Source: Pedinophyceae sp. YPF-701 (Eukaryota; Chlorophyta; Pedinophyceae). Taken from it: a stretch of DNA of 64,000 nucleotides. The position numbers and the translations under genes are program-made. The stretch covers positions 992,001-1,056,000 of the forward strand of contig CAJZHL010000005.1 in the NCBI GenBank assembly GCA_916048055.1. Direction: 5' to 3'. The notes under the pieces were generated by a model. That model was not told where the DNA came from, ran no database searches, and saw only the letters and a program-made list of their open reading frames with translations. Of the stretch, positions 11,717-24,800 are shown piece by piece (positions within the stretch are counted from its first letter, which is position 1; the number at the start of each line of letters is the position of its first letter).

Positions 11717-13293
11717 ATGGCGCGCTCCGTCGCTAGGCTGCTGTTTGCCGTCGCGCTCCTGCTGGGGGCGGGCTCGGCGGCCGCGAGCTGCCCAATCAGC
11801 GACAGCGACATCATCGAGGTGGGTAACATACCAGCAGATGCGTTTCGTCTCGATTGGAAGCCAGTGCTGCCCCGCACGAACGCGCGGCAAGCCGTCACGT
11901 TTCCAGAGAGCAAGACCTCCTGCCGCTCGGCGTAGCGCGCACAATTGCGTGTGATTTTGATCGATGCCCGATCATTCTTGCTGGTATCGCATGAAGCTGA
12001 AGTCATTACGCGCACAACGCCCCGTACAAGCGCCACACGGCCGCTTCCCTAAAGCAGAGCTCTAGTCATTCGCGGCGGCTCCGAGCGCCCCGGCTTCCGC
12101 GCGGACCTGAGCGCCCACCGCATGGCCACGGCATGAACAGCCACGTCGCCGAATGGCCGCACCGATCGGGCCGGCGCGCTGCCCCGGCACCGCCCGCCGA
12201 GCCCACGCCACGCTCCATCCTGCACACCTACAACGCGCCCGCAGAGCGCCCGACGCCGCCCAGCGCTCCCCTCCCTGCAGTGCTTGAACGAGTTCTCGGA
12301 GGCTTTCAACGCGGGGCGGCCGCTGCCGACGTGCGACTTCGAGGACGACCTGACGGAGGATCAGTGGAACGAGGTATGGAAACATGATCGTCGTGACGTA
12401 TTTCGATGTTGGCTGCCAGCATGAGCGCTGACGCTCCCCCTTCGCACCGGAACAGCCAGACCGACCCTCCGCCCTGCGTGAGTGGCATGCACTGCGCGCG
12501 CCAGCGGCACAAGCCTTGGCAGACCGCCTGCAGTGCTCTCACCGCAGCTGGCTCCCCTGACCGCGCGCAGTGCATGGAGTCGGCCGCCAAGCGGCTCGGC
12601 TGGTCGATGTCCGGCGGCTTCAGCGACAGCGGGAGCGGCTCGTCGAGCGGCGGGTCCAGCGCCACTGGCGGCAGCGGTGGCTCGTCCAGCGGGTCAGGCG
12701 CGACGCCGTGGCCCGCTGACCGGAGGGCAAACGCGATCGGTGAGCGCCCGCGCCCCAACAGCGCGATCGCTTCCGCGCTGCAGGTGGACGGCACGTGTGT
12801 TGCGCGCTGTTCGAGTTCAGATGGGCTGCCTTGCCAAGTGCCGCAACTCTCGAACGTTGACGAGTGAGCGCATGCCGTGGCGCGCATTGCAGATGACCCT
12901 TCGTGCTCCAAGCACCCGAACTTCCGCTCCGATCAGGAGTGCGCGCGCGTGCACCCTCAATGCAAGGCATGTGTTGCGCCCCATACCCTCGAGCTGATGT
13001 GCTCGCAATGTACGCCCGGCTACGACTTGGCGAACAAAGGCAGCAGCAGCAACAGGCACGCGCTGTACTGGTTGAGCGGAAGAGCAGACGTGGACTACAC
13101 ATGCAACCTTGGAGACGGCTGCATTGCGCGGCCCGCTGCGCCGCCGCCCACCACACCGACCGCAGCGGACGAGGTCTCCGGGGCAGGTGCACAGAGCAGG
13201 GGTGTCGGAGGCTCCGTTGACGTAGGAGCTGCGCCTTTTGCGGCGTTGTCTCTCGTGCTCGCGCTGTGCGTCGCGCTCGCGCTTCTGCTGTGA
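11717..13293 (+). CDS. secreted Cys-rich, probably GPI-anchored protein, copy B
   Basis: Four exons (11717-11818, 12281-12373, 12571-12739, 12893-13293) give 254 residues with the same exon phases as copy A. The signal peptide is identical, and exon 2 differs from copy A by one base (K to E in CLNEFSEAF). Exon 3 has a shorter Ser/Gly linker. Exon 4 is strongly diverged (DDPSCSKHPNFRSDQECARV...) but keeps the CARVHPxCxAC core and a hydrophobic GPI-type tail (LALCVALALLL). The mix of near-identical 5' exons and diverged 3' exon suggests gene conversion at the 5' end or selection on the Cys-rich head. Confidence 0.8.
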
Positions 13294-13611
13294 GCGGAAT
13301 GACACGGCCTCAGCAGAGTAGACGTGCCTACTGAGAGACGTGCCTGCTCATCGATCAGGAAATGGGGCGGCCAGGAGCAGCGTCGGCGGTCAGGTACACG
13401 CACACGATGCTAGCGAGTCAACGCTGCATATTTCCCAATCGTCAGCCGCGGGAGCAACCAGTGACAGCCCGCTGCCAGCGCACACACGTACACGCTGCTC
13501 ACACACCGCCAAAATCGAAGGAGCGTTGAGTTGAGTCGGCCCTTGGTGGTCGATCTCTTACTTTCGAGATTCAGCAGCCTCACTGCACGGCCCGTTCGGC
13601 GGCCTCGGCCC
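13294..13611. other. intergenic, convergent ends
   Basis: Lies between the stops of Cys-rich copy B and CWF19L2. No coding signal or structured element is recognised. Confidence 0.5.
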
Positions 13612-16600
13612 CTAGTCGAGCTGCTTGGTCCAGTCGTGCGGGTTCCACGCGGCCCGGAACGCCCCGAGCACCTTGTCCTGCGCCCCGCGCGCCTCCGTCC
13701 TGCCGCGTCGATGCATGTCTTCCGGGGGGAGTCCCAGCATGCTGATGAGGGTGTCCCGGCCGAGGTTCGCGGGGAACTTCGCCTCGTCGTCGATGACGTG
13801 CGCGTACCTGCAACAGCGCACACCAAACCACCTCGTATCAGAACACCAAGAGCTTTGCGCGGTTCCGCAATCGAGAAACAAGGTCTATCGCTGCAACGGC
13901 AGCGCGGAGCGAGAGCGTTCCGGGCCCAGCACGCACCCGTCGTCGAGGCCGAAGTCCACGGCGAGGTACGGGAAGCTCGGCGGCACGGACGACTGCAGCG
14001 GCCGGCTGGGCGTCAGCTTCAACAGCCGCTTGCCATGGTGAGTGCTCCACTCGCTCTCGGACTCGTCAATGGCCTTCTTGAACCACATCGGAGCCTCGTC
14101 GAGCACGTCGCGCGGCACGGGCACCGCGTCGATCCGCGCGTGTCCCCGGAAGGTCCCCAGCCCCATGGCAGTCTCCATGAACACTACCCCCTCGTTGTGC
14201 TCCGCGGCCATGCGGATGAGGCACTTCTTGAAGTTGCGGATCTCCAGCGCGGTCGTCTCGTCGTCCAGCGCCTGCGAGCGGGTTCGGCAGCGCGTCGCTT
14301 TCGCTGTTGCAAGCGTCGTCCTGCACTCAACCTGTCTCGATCCTCCACGGAGCAGGGGGCGCACGCGCCGTACAGGACGCCGCGCGCCTGAGCGCGTGCG
14401 CACATCGCGCCGACGGCCAGTCAGACAGCAAGACCAGACCAACACATGTCAGACGCGAGTTCGTGGTTCCCAACTGCGCACCTGGCGGACCGACGGCGTG
14501 TGCTCCGCGACGACGATCTGGCAGTGCCGGTCCGCGAGCCGCCCCGTGGGCGGCAGCATCAGGTACGTCGTCGTCGCCACCGCGACCACCAGGTGCCGCG
14601 GACGCGCCCCGTTCTCGACGCAATACAGGCACTTGGACTGAATGCCGGTGACGCGGCGGTGCTCGCCGATCTGCCGCTGCCGGTCGCGCGCCTCGGCCTG
14701 GTCCTTGGTCTCCTTGCCGCGCCGGCGCTCGAACATCTCGATCCCTGCGGGCCGGATTCGGGAGACGCCAAAATGAAGGAAATGACATGCAAGGCTCATA
14801 TTCGGAGCCCAGGCGCTGTGCTGCCGCACGGCCGCGCCAAGGAGCAGGCGGGGCGCGCGCAAGGTTGCGCGCGTGGGCCTCTGGCGCCGAGGCACACCAA
14901 TGCAGCCGAAGTCGAGAATCCTCGAGTGTCGTCGCACGCACCTTGGTCGAAGTCGTACTCGGCGTCCGCGTCCATCTCCTTGTCGACGCGGAACCGCTTC
15001 GTCCGCGCGACATTCATCGCGAAGTCGCGGTCCATGTCCCGCCCGCCCAGCCGCTCCCGCGCCGCCATCTCCGCAATATTCCCCCCCTCGTCGTCATCCT
15101 TGAAGTACCTCTCCCGCTCCCCCGTCTCCGCGTTATACCGCTGGACCCCCGCACGCCCCGCACGCACGCGCTTCTCCTGCGCGCCGCGCGACGCCGCCTC
15201 CCGCCCGAACGCACCTGCCACCGGCATGCCCTTCGCGTCTATTAGCGGCAGCACCTCCTCGTGGCGCTCGCGCTTCCTGCCCGCGCCGTGCGCCTCCGCG
15301 GGCCGCGCCCCGTCGCTCGCGGGCGGCGCGCGGCCCATCAGACGCGCGCGCAGCGCCGCCGCAGCCCCGAGGTTGCCGCCCTGCGGCGCGGCAGCGCCTG
15401 CGTCGGGCGAGCGTTGTCTCTCGTCTCCTTTCGTTGCTGCGCCGCCGCCCAGGCGCGCACGCAGCGCGGCCGCCGCGCCCATGTTCGCGCTCGCCGGCGC
15501 CGCCGCCCCACCGCCCCGCTCGTCGCCGGAGCCGCCGCCACCCCCGTCCCCCGTCTCCTCCTGTTCGCGTTGCTCCCACAGCGCCGCCTCCTCGTCCGCG
15601 ACCGTGCTGCGCTCCCGCACGGTGGTCTCCCGGCGCGTGGCGTCGCGCTCGGCCTCCTCGAGGGCCTCCTTGGACACCCCCCCCGAAAACTTGTCCCAGA
15701 ACGACCCGTCGTTCGCAAACTTGTTCATACCCGGGGCCGTCTCGAGGACGTCAGACGAGACACCCCCCCTCCCGCCCGGACGGACCATCTTCCGCCGCGC
15801 GGGGTCGTTCTCTCCGGATGCGCGCACGTCCATGAGGTACCCCTGACGCCCCCGGGGCCTCTCGCGGTCACTCCCCCCCCTCTGCGGGCCCTCGCTGCCC
15901 TCCTCGCGACGCCGGTCGCGGCGCCGGTCGCCGCCCTCGCGCTCGCGCTCCCGCCGATCGTCCCGCTGGTCGTTCCTGCCGCCGCGGTCCCGCCGGTCGT
16001 CGCTGCTGCGCTCAGACGCGGCCCCCCCCTCTCGGTCGCGCCGCCGCTCCCGCGCGCGCTCCCGCCAGCCGCCCTTGCGGTCCGCCGCGCCGCCCTCGCG
16101 CACCGCGACTGTAACCTCGCGGCCCTCGCGCCGTGCCCGCGCCGCCGCCGAGTGCGCGTGCCCTGACGCAGCCCGTATGTCATCCTCCGTAATACCCGCC
16201 ATAAGCTCCGCGAGAGACCCCCACCGATCCTGCGACGCACGCACGCGCACCGGAAGCCACACCTTCGGTCCGTCGCACGACGGGGGCCCCCGACGCCGCG
16301 GTATGAGCACAAGTAAAAAAAAAACACCCCCCGAACGCCTCCGGGGCGCCGCACGCACCTTGACGAGCTCCTCCACGGGCACGCCTGTTTCCTTGGACTG
16401 CTCCCGCGCCCGCCGGAGCGCTTTGATGCGCCAGGACTTCCCCATGTCGCCCACCCCCGCCTTGGTCGCGACGTGCGGCGCCGCGGCAGCTTGGCCCTTT
16501 TCGGCGCCGATGCGCATCTCCGGATTGAGTTCCCTCGCGCTCATCTGCGGCAGAGAGGGGCCGGCGAGGGGTTGCGAGGCTGTTGGCGGTGACGAGAGGA

Positions 16601-17505
16601 AGCGGCGTGCTGGCAGTCGAGGAATCATGGTTGGCGAGGCGTGCCTTGACCCTGGTTGCGTGCTGGTCCTGCTGGCGCTTCTCCTCGGCCTCGCGCTCGC
16701 GCTTCAAGCGCGGGTCCTCGAACATCGCGGAGATGCCCGCCTCCTCGACCATCCAGTCAGACCTGCGAAACCGGCGCAAAACCAACCAAGGAAATCAGAC
16801 TCGACATGAACCGCAAACTGCCGTCTGCGCGGCTCAGGAGTATGCCCGCTGCGGGTCGGCCGAGAGCCCACCTTCCGCCCGGCGCGTCGGCCTGCTTCGT
16901 CGCGACCGCAGCGTCATCGGTGCGTGGCTGCGCTTGTGCTGGGTGAGGCTCCAGGCTCCTGGGAGGGCTCCTGCTCCTGTCAGGGCTGCTGCTGGTGCTA
17001 CGGCGCCCGCCCTTGCGTTCGTGCTTATCCTGCACGCCGTACGCGGGGCGGAGGCGACCAGGATCGGCACACGTCAGAGCGTGCGGCGCGAACGAAAGGG
17101 GCATGAGTGTTGTTTTGCCGGACGACGGGATCATCGAACGTCCACAGATCTCGTGTCGCACTCTCTCACTGAGAATGCGTACTAATCGAGCTCTTGGACA
17201 CGAAATTGCTGCCAGAACGGCCCTCGCGCGCATCGAAAGGCCGCTTGTTCGAGTAACAGCCCAGCGACGTCGTTCACTTGCTCCGTACGTGCGGTGCGGC
17301 GACTATCGGCCCCTCTCGCGCAGGCAGGCTCGCTCATCTGTGCCAAACGCACCTTCTTGCGCTCCTTCTTCGACGCCTTCTTCTCCTTGCGCTCCTTGCC
17401 GTGCCTGTGCTTCTTCTGCTCGTCCTTGTGCCGCCGCTTGCGCCCCTTGTCGCTTTCGCCCGAACTGTCGCCCCCACCCGCCACGAACTTCACCCCCGCC
17501 AGCAT
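13612..17505 (-). CDS. CWF19L2: CWF19-like protein 2, late-spliceosome/lariat factor
   Basis: Eight exons (17505-17353, 17029-16872, 16762-16651, 16544-16359, 16229-14942, 14744-14482, 14271-13937, 13807-13612) join in phase to 896 residues. The N-terminus has the family's Lys/Arg tract (KERKEKKASKKERKK) and an RS-type segment. Exon 4 begins ELNPEMRIG and leads to DRWGSLAELM, both family landmarks. A long low-complexity Arg/Gly/Asp-rich exon 5 follows. The C-terminal HIT-like CWF19 domains are seen as KCLYCVENGARPRHLVVAVA, CQIVVAEHTPS, FMETAMGLGTFRGHARIDAV and FGLDDGYAHVIDDEAKFP, ending WNPHDWTKQLD. Known members join the intron-lariat spliceosome together with the debranching enzyme. Confidence 0.9.
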
Positions 17506-17976
17506 GCCCGCGCACCGTCACGCCGCTCCCCGCGAGACCCGCCCGGCACACACCTTCTTCCGCCCCCCTCTACCAACCGAGACGCTCCCCGACGATCTCA
17601 AGCGCCGCGATCCAGCCAGACAGGCTCCCGCACACCGAGCGTACCTGAAACTGTCGTGCACGCCCCGCTCTCGCACCAAACGACCCCGCACTCCCCCCCC
17701 AGCACGCCCCCCCCCATGACACGCCACACACACAGTCCCCCCTCCCGCCCGAAACGCCCGCCGTCAAGGGCCCGATCCCGCGCCCAGCCCCGCCAGAGCG
17801 CATCGCCTGACTCCGCAGCACAGCAGGTCGCTCCACGCACTGCGAGCGCCCACTTCCCACCTTGCTACTTCCCGTGGGTTTCTCCGCGGCCTCGTCCGGC
17901 CCGCGATCGGTTCCCTCGGTCCCGGCGAAGCTCGCGCACTGCCCGACCTCGTGCGAGCGCGGGAGAGCTGAGAACG
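17506..17976. other. divergent promoter region, CWF19L2 and CYP51
   Basis: This 471-bp stretch between two divergent starts probably holds both promoters. It has long C-rich runs. No TATA-like element is obvious. Confidence 0.55.
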
Positions 17977-19423
17977 ATGGAGGTTGTGGGCGAGCTGGCG
18001 AACAAGGTCCAGGCTCTGGGGCCAGCGACCGCTGCGTCGCTCGTGGTGGCGGCTCTGCTGGCCCTGTGGCTCCTGACGGATGCAGTAAAGGGCCTCGTCG
18101 GCGGGAAGCGCCCCCCGGTGCTCGCGGGCATCCCCATCATCGGAGGAATGCTGAAGTTCGCAAAGGTGGGCTCTCAGTAGGCAAACGCCGTCTGCTCTTC
18201 CCACGATGGCCCTCGAGTTCAGCAATCCCGCGGAACGCGAAGCCACAGTTGCTGCCTGGCGTGCGCGGCCCCACATCGCGCCCCATCGCACCACAACCGT
18301 CCTGAACGTACCCTGGCGCCAATACCTTGAGGGGACGGTCGCCTGCTTTCGTCGCGGCCCGCGGGCCCCGAGAGGCCACTGCATCGGTCGCGGGCGCGGG
18401 CCCGGCCACGATATATACGATCGAGCCGAGCGGGCGCGTCGGGCGCCCGCCCCGCGCACCCACGCGCCGCCCACCGGGAGCGAGGACACGTCTATGCTGA
18501 TTTTGGCTCTTGCGACGCGCCGTAGCGCCCTATCTCGCGCGCCTCTCGGGATCCCCCGCGCACCCGCTCACCGCCAGTCTACGGACTCCCAAACGCGATG
18601 GTCACATCGCCGCGCACGCGACCGTCCAGCGCCCCCCCCGACGCCCCCGCCCTTGCACCACTCACTGGCCTTCATTCCCGACTGTCCCATCGACGACTTC
18701 GCGCGATACGCCATCCCAGCGACGCACGCTGTCCTCGTCTCGGCATCGGCTGCGGAATTTCGCCCGACAGTTCCGGGGCACGCTGAACGACCCTGAGGCA
18801 TGCTGCGCAGCAAAGCGCGCCGACAGCAGCCCACGATAGCTGCCTGCGCGCGGTCGGCCGACTGCGCAGCTGCCAGGGTCCGCCGGAACGCTCGCGCGCT
18901 CCGCGCCACGCCCCGCGCCAGTCCACAACCTCTGAACGCACACCCCCCCCCTCTGCCACAGGCGCCCCCCACCCACCTCGCACCACCCGCGTTCCCCCGC
19001 TGCCTCGCTCCCACGCACTCGCGCACCACCTGCCCGCGTCCCCGCGCCGCCCCCCGGACCGCCACGCGGCACACCCCCTCAACTCCCCCTCCTGTCTGAC
19101 GCCGCCGCGCAGGGCCCCCTCCCGCTGATGCAAGAGGGGTACAACAAGCTGGGCGACGTGTTCACGGTGTCCGTGCTGCACAAGCGCATCACGTTCCTCC
19201 TCACCCCGAGCGTCGTCGAGCACTTTTTCAAGGGCACCGACGACGAAGTCTCCCAGAAAGAGGTCTACGGCTTCAGCGTGCCGGTGTTCGGCAAGGACGT
19301 CGTGTACGACGTGGACCACACCGTGCGCGCCGAGCACTTCAAGCTCTTCACCGAGGCCCTCAAGACCGACAAGCTGGTGCGCCCCGATTACACGCAGCAG
19401 CGTGCGCAACACGCGTGCTATTG

Positions 19424-19455
<32 letters not shown>

Positions 19456-21222
19456 GCCTCCTCCTCCTCGTCTTCGCCGCGATCTCACGCGCCACAGCGC
19501 CCCCCGCTCCGTCACCGAACCACCACCGCCTGCAAGACACCCCCTGGAGGCGTCCCAACCCTCGGCCCGCAACGCACCTCCCACCCACATACCTCGCCCC
19601 GTCGATGCGCGCAGAGGTCGTACGTGACGATGATGGTTGAGGAGGCCGAGTCGTTCTTCCGCGACCGCTGGGGGGAGTCCGGGGAGGTCGACCTGTTTGA
19701 GGAGATGGCGGAGCTCATCATCCTCACGGCGTCGCGCACGCTCATGGGCCCGGAGGTCCGCGGGAAGATGTTCGCGCAGGTCAAGGACCTGTACCACGAC
19801 CTCGACAAGGGGCTGCAGCCGATCAGCGTCTTCATGCCCAACCTGCCCATCGCCGCGCACCGGAAGCGCGACGCGGCGCGGAAGAAGATGAGCGCGCTGT
19901 TCTCGGAGATCATCGAGCAGCGGCGCAAGGAGGGGCGCGTCGAGAGCGACGTGATGCAGGTGCGGAACGTTCTACATATGTCGTGTCTAGATGTGCTGTC
20001 TGCTTTTCTCTGTCTGTTTTGTTTTGTTCGATGGAGGCGACGCCAGACGTGGTTTCTTGACTCCGGGCAGCTTGGGCGACGCGGTCCGCCCGCTCCTGGC
20101 CTGCACCGGCCCACATGTGCCGCGCATCGCTGATACCCTGAGTCCGTAGTCACACTTGCCGACATCCTGAGTTCTCATCGCACACCGCTTCGTGCTGTGG
20201 CCCTCCCGCCCCCGCGCCGTGCTCGTGTCCCCACGCCTCCGGCGCCCTCGGATCCTCGCAGGTCTTCATGGACCGCGAGATGAAGGACGGCAGCAAGCTC
20301 ACCAACGACCAAATCACAGGCATGCTGATTGCCGTGCTGTTCGCCGGGCAGCACACGTCCTCGATCACCTCGACGTGGCTCGTGTACGAGATCCTGAACC
20401 AGAAGGACAAGCTGCTCCCGGAGCTCCTGGACGAGCAGAAGAAGATCGTTGCTGAGTTTGGAGACAAGCTCGAGTTCTCGGTGCTGCAGAAGATGGACAG
20501 CCTGCACCGCTACATGTCCGGTCAGTGCCCCGCGCCTCCCCGCGCACCTCCGTCTGGCGCTGTACGCGCGCACGAGCCAGCCTACGCCCCTCGATCTCGA
20601 CGGACGGGCACCCAGCGAAGTGCTTTCAGCTCCACGAGATCGATGTCGAGGCCTGCACGTGCGCTCGTACAGCACCAGGCGGAGGGTGACATCCTCGCGC
20701 CTGCGGGGCGCGTGTTGAGCGCCGTGCGCGGCGTTGTGCTGCCATGTCGCTGGGGGCTCATGCTAACCGCGGTGTGCATCGCCCTGGCCGCGCGCAGAGA
20801 CGCTGCGGATCCACCCGCCGCTGCTGATGCTCATGCGGTACGCGCGCGAGCCGTTCGAGGTCACCACGTCCAAGGGTCAGACTTACACTATTCCAAAGGG
20901 GGACATCCTCATGGCGAGCCCGACGTTTTCGCACCGCATCGAGGACACGTACCCGGACGCGCTGTCGTTCCAGCCGGACCGCTTCAAGCCCCCGCGCAGC
21001 GAGGACAAGAAGCCCTTTGCGTGGATGGGCTTCGGCAACGGCCGCCACAGGTGCATGGGGGAGCACTTTGCCTACATGCAGGTCAAGACCATCCTGAGCG
21101 TGATTCTGCGGAATTTCGACCTCGAGCTGACGACGCCGTTCCCGGAGCCGGACTACGAGGGCATGGTCGTGGCGCCCAAGGCGGCCAAGGTCAAGTACAC
21201 GCGCCGGAAGCTCGTGGCGTAA
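17977..21222 (+). CDS. CYP51: sterol 14-alpha-demethylase (cytochrome P450 family 51)
   Basis: Five exons (17977-18165, 19113-19376, 19615-19959, 20262-20520, 20798-21222) join in phase to 493 residues, normal for CYP51. An N-terminal membrane anchor (ATAASLVVAALLALWLL) is followed by a proline hinge. Substrate-recognition region YGFSVPVFGKDVVYD, the I-helix LFAGQHTSSITSTW with the CYP51-specific AGQHTS, the K-helix ETLRIHPP (ExxR) and the heme loop FAWMGFGNGRHRCMG (Cys ligand) are all present. It removes the 14-alpha methyl of obtusifoliol/lanosterol-type sterols in the ER. The first intron is the longest here (947 nt); I found nothing coding in it. Confidence 0.96.
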
Positions 21223-21824
21223 TCAGCGCACTCGAGTCGCACGTGCGACGCCGTGATGGACCTGACGTGCTCGACTGGGCGCTTCAGGGTGCGGCAGGAT
21301 GTGATGGCGCGAGGGTCGTCCCGCGCGGCGCCCAGGCTGTGCGCGTGCGTCATGTGGCAGCAGAAGCGACGCAAGGTTTGGGCCTGGAACGGTGTTGCCG
21401 TCCAGTGCGCATCGAAGCTCGAGCAGGGTCGAACGGCGTGCTCCGGCAGGACGCGTCCTTGGCGCGTGCATCTTCCTCGCACAGCGTCTCTCGTCCCAGC
21501 CTGCTGTCGTTGCCCGCGTTTCGTTTCTTCCGCGGGCGGCGAGGCTCCTGCTGGACCTGGCTTGTCGGTCTTCGCGCTCGTCCGGACCGAGGATGCGAGC
21601 GACCTCGACACCTGGCCCGTTGCAAACGCTGCGACAAGTAGATGCGTGGTTGTTGTGCGGGTAGCAGTGGTGTTGACTTCGAGGGTGTTGACTGCGAAAA
21701 CGCTTGATCCTATTTCACACGCTCTCCGCCTTTCGATTCGGTCATGTGCTCTCCCTCGCATGCCAGTTCGCAGGAGAGAAAAAGCTTCTGTGCCTCTTAT
21801 TCATATCTCTTTTCGTTTCCGTCT
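21223..21824. other. intergenic, convergent ends of CYP51 and WAPL
   Basis: This 602-bp stretch lies between the CYP51 and WAPL stops. The right half is less GC-rich than its surroundings and fits 3' UTR sequence. No gene seen. Confidence 0.55.
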
Positions 21825-24800
21825 CTATATCTGCCTCCCAGCCTGCAGCTCGTACCGCCGGCCCTCGCGCACCACCGCCCGCATCCGCTCCTCCGTCTCC
21901 TCCGTGATCGCCCCCGCCTTCCGGTAGAACGCCAGCATCTCGGCCACGTGCACCACCATGGGCCTGAGACTCCCCCCCGGGAGCATCGTCGCCGCCGCCT
22001 CCTGCGCTTCCGCGTTGCCCGACACGACGAGCCCCAGCAGGAGCGCCGCGTACCCCTGCAGCACAGCCACGCACGTCAGACTCGCGCGTGAATCAACGGC
22101 ACTCGAGCATTCTCAATTGCGGTGCGCACGGTGGTCTCCTGGCGCGCAGACGCGGCCGGGGCGGCGCAAAGTGGTGGGAGGGACGCACCGCGACCATCCC
22201 CGCGTTCGCCTGCGCGTGCCTGTCGTCCACGTCGTCCACCGTCACCTCATCAGCCTGCCCGGCCCTCACCCTCCCGCGTCCGCCGTCGCCATGTGCGCTG
22301 CTTCCGGCGTCCAGCTCCGATGCCCGCGCCAACAGCCACCCAAGCATCTCCACAGCGGTGCACACGCGCTCCTGCTCCTCGCGCGCCCCGCCGGCGTCGC
22401 CGGGCGTGCCCCCGCCAGCCTGCGTCAGCCATGTGGGGAGTCCTGCATCACTCCCCCCTCGGCTGCTGCGCCGCGAGGGCGACGAAACGCGCCCCGCGGA
22501 TCCGCGCTTGTCCGCACGCCCCTCCTCGCGCCGGAACACCTCCATCGTCGCCACAGAGGCGCAGGTTCGCGCGTCCTCCGCGACTATATTTATCAAAAGG
22601 GCAAGATGGTAGGAAATCTCCTCGATTCGGCCGGCACAGAACCGCCACTGCGCAGGGCTGCCGCCCTCGCGCCCCGCGTCCACGCAGCTCGCGCACAGGC
22701 ACGCCAGCAGCGTCTCGACGCCCCCGTGCGCCGCCACAGCACTGCACGCCCCCTCGTGGCCGTTCGTGAGATTCGTGAGGACGTGCAGCGCCGCGAAGAC
22801 GGTCCGGCGCGCCGCAGCGACGTGCCGCTCGTCCCGCTCGATCGCCGACGTCAGCCACGCCACGGCCGTCGTCAGCAGCGCAGGGAACGTCGGTGGCGCG
22901 TCGTCATCAGCAGAACTCGCCCGCGGCACCGGCCGGCGGACGACGAACGGCAGCGGCGCCGCCGCCGCGTCGCACGTGATCGTGCAGGCCGTCGGGGCCG
23001 CAGACAGCACCGCGGTGCGCCCGGTCTCCGCGAGGAACACTGCGTGTTCTATGAGTGTCAGACCTGACTCGACTAATCCGAGGCGACCCGGCGCGGAACC
23101 GAGCTGGCAGGAGCCCGAAGCGGCTAGACCCTCCAGGGTCGCCGCGAGCTCGCTGTGCGTGAGCGCCACGGCGGCCGCGAGGCAGCCTGACTGCGGCAGC
23201 GCTTCACGCAGCGCGCGCCCGCTCCGCTCCGCGCGCGTGGCCGCGGCGGCGCTCGCGCTCGCCGACGCGAAGGTCGGCGACAGTACCGACCCGTACGCGA
23301 CCAGGGCCGCGCGCTGCGCGGCGGCAGGGCTGCAGGGCGGCGCGCTCTCTGCCTCGCCGCTGGCTGCGGACTTCGGAAGCGATCCGATCGCGAGCATGGC
23401 GCCGCGGCCCAGGCTCGACCGTCCCAGCAGCGGCCGTACCTCGTCGTCGTTCGTGACCGGCGCGTCGGGGCCGTCTGCGTCCGCGTCGGCCCAGCGCAGC
23501 GTGGCGAGAAGAATGGACAACGCGGCGTCGCTAGCCAGCACCGCTGGGTCGATTCCCTCCTTGCTGCACGCAAGCAGCGCGAGCGCAGCGTATGTGCGCA
23601 GCGCGGGCGACGGACGGCGCGCCAGCGCCGCCGACAGCTTCGCTAAAACTTGACTGAGCAGTCCGGCCCGCGCAGCAGCAAAACACCCCTGCCGCGTCGC
23701 GCAGAGCGACACGACGCGCGCGGCACTGCGCGCCTGCGCCGCGGGCGTGCCCGCGCCGTCGATCCCCGCCATCGCGAAGCCCAGGTCCCCCATCATCTCC
23801 TCGACGTGGCCGCGCGATGACATCTCGTCTGCGCTGGCTGGCGCACCCACGTGGGGCTCCTCGCGGGCCCTGCCGGCCCGCACCGGCCGCGCCTCCTCGA
23901 CCGCTGGCTCGTCCTGCGTCGGGACGAATTCGATGACTTCGTCTTGCGACGCGAACTGCACGCGGAGGTTGGATTTCGTGCGCGGAGGCTCGCGGCCGCG
24001 CTTGCTGCCGGCGGCCGCGGCGCTGCCGCCCTGCGAAGGCGCCGAGGCGTGCCGCGCGAGCGCGGACCGGCGGGGCCGCTGCGTCTTCGTGCCGATGTCG
24101 CGGGGCGCGTCCCCGGCGGGGCTGTGCTGCTGTTTTGGTGAGAGGGGGGGAGTTGCTGCGGTGGTGGCGTCAGGGCTCGCGGCCGCGCGGTTCTTCGCCG
24201 CACGCATGCGCTCAGGACTGCCGCGGATGATCTTCGAACCGAGACGCGCGAGGAGCCGCCCGCCCGGGGTCTCCGCGCCCTCACTGCTGCTGTCTGACGA
24301 AGGTGGGGTGTCTGGAGACCCCCCCCCTGGCTCTGGGGTCGCCCCCTCACTCGCGCCACCGCGCTCATCGACGGCGGGCAGCGCGCGGGTGCGCTTGGCC
24401 GTCGGGCTCGCGGCCCTGACCGCCCCCCCCGGGCCACCGGGCGTCCGCAAAACACCCGACACCGGCACGCTCCTTGCCCGACGCAGCGCCTGCGCCGCTC
24501 CCCCCCCTCCGCCGCCCTTCGGCACCGACCGCGCCGCCTTCGGCCGCTGGCGCCGCCCGGGACCGCCGTCCTCGTCCCCGTCGACCTCCATGGCGTCCAC
24601 ATCTACACCCCCCCCCCAGACTCCTCCTCGACCTCCATCGCGTCGGTTCCCGACCCATGCGGCACCCCCGCTCCCGATCCACCCTCCGCTGGAACCACAA
24701 AGCCCACACGCGCCCGCCGCGGCCGTCGCGACCGGCCCTCTTGCGTGGGTGCTGCACCGGGGCCCGACGGCGGAGAGAACGCTCCCGCGGCCGACGAAGG

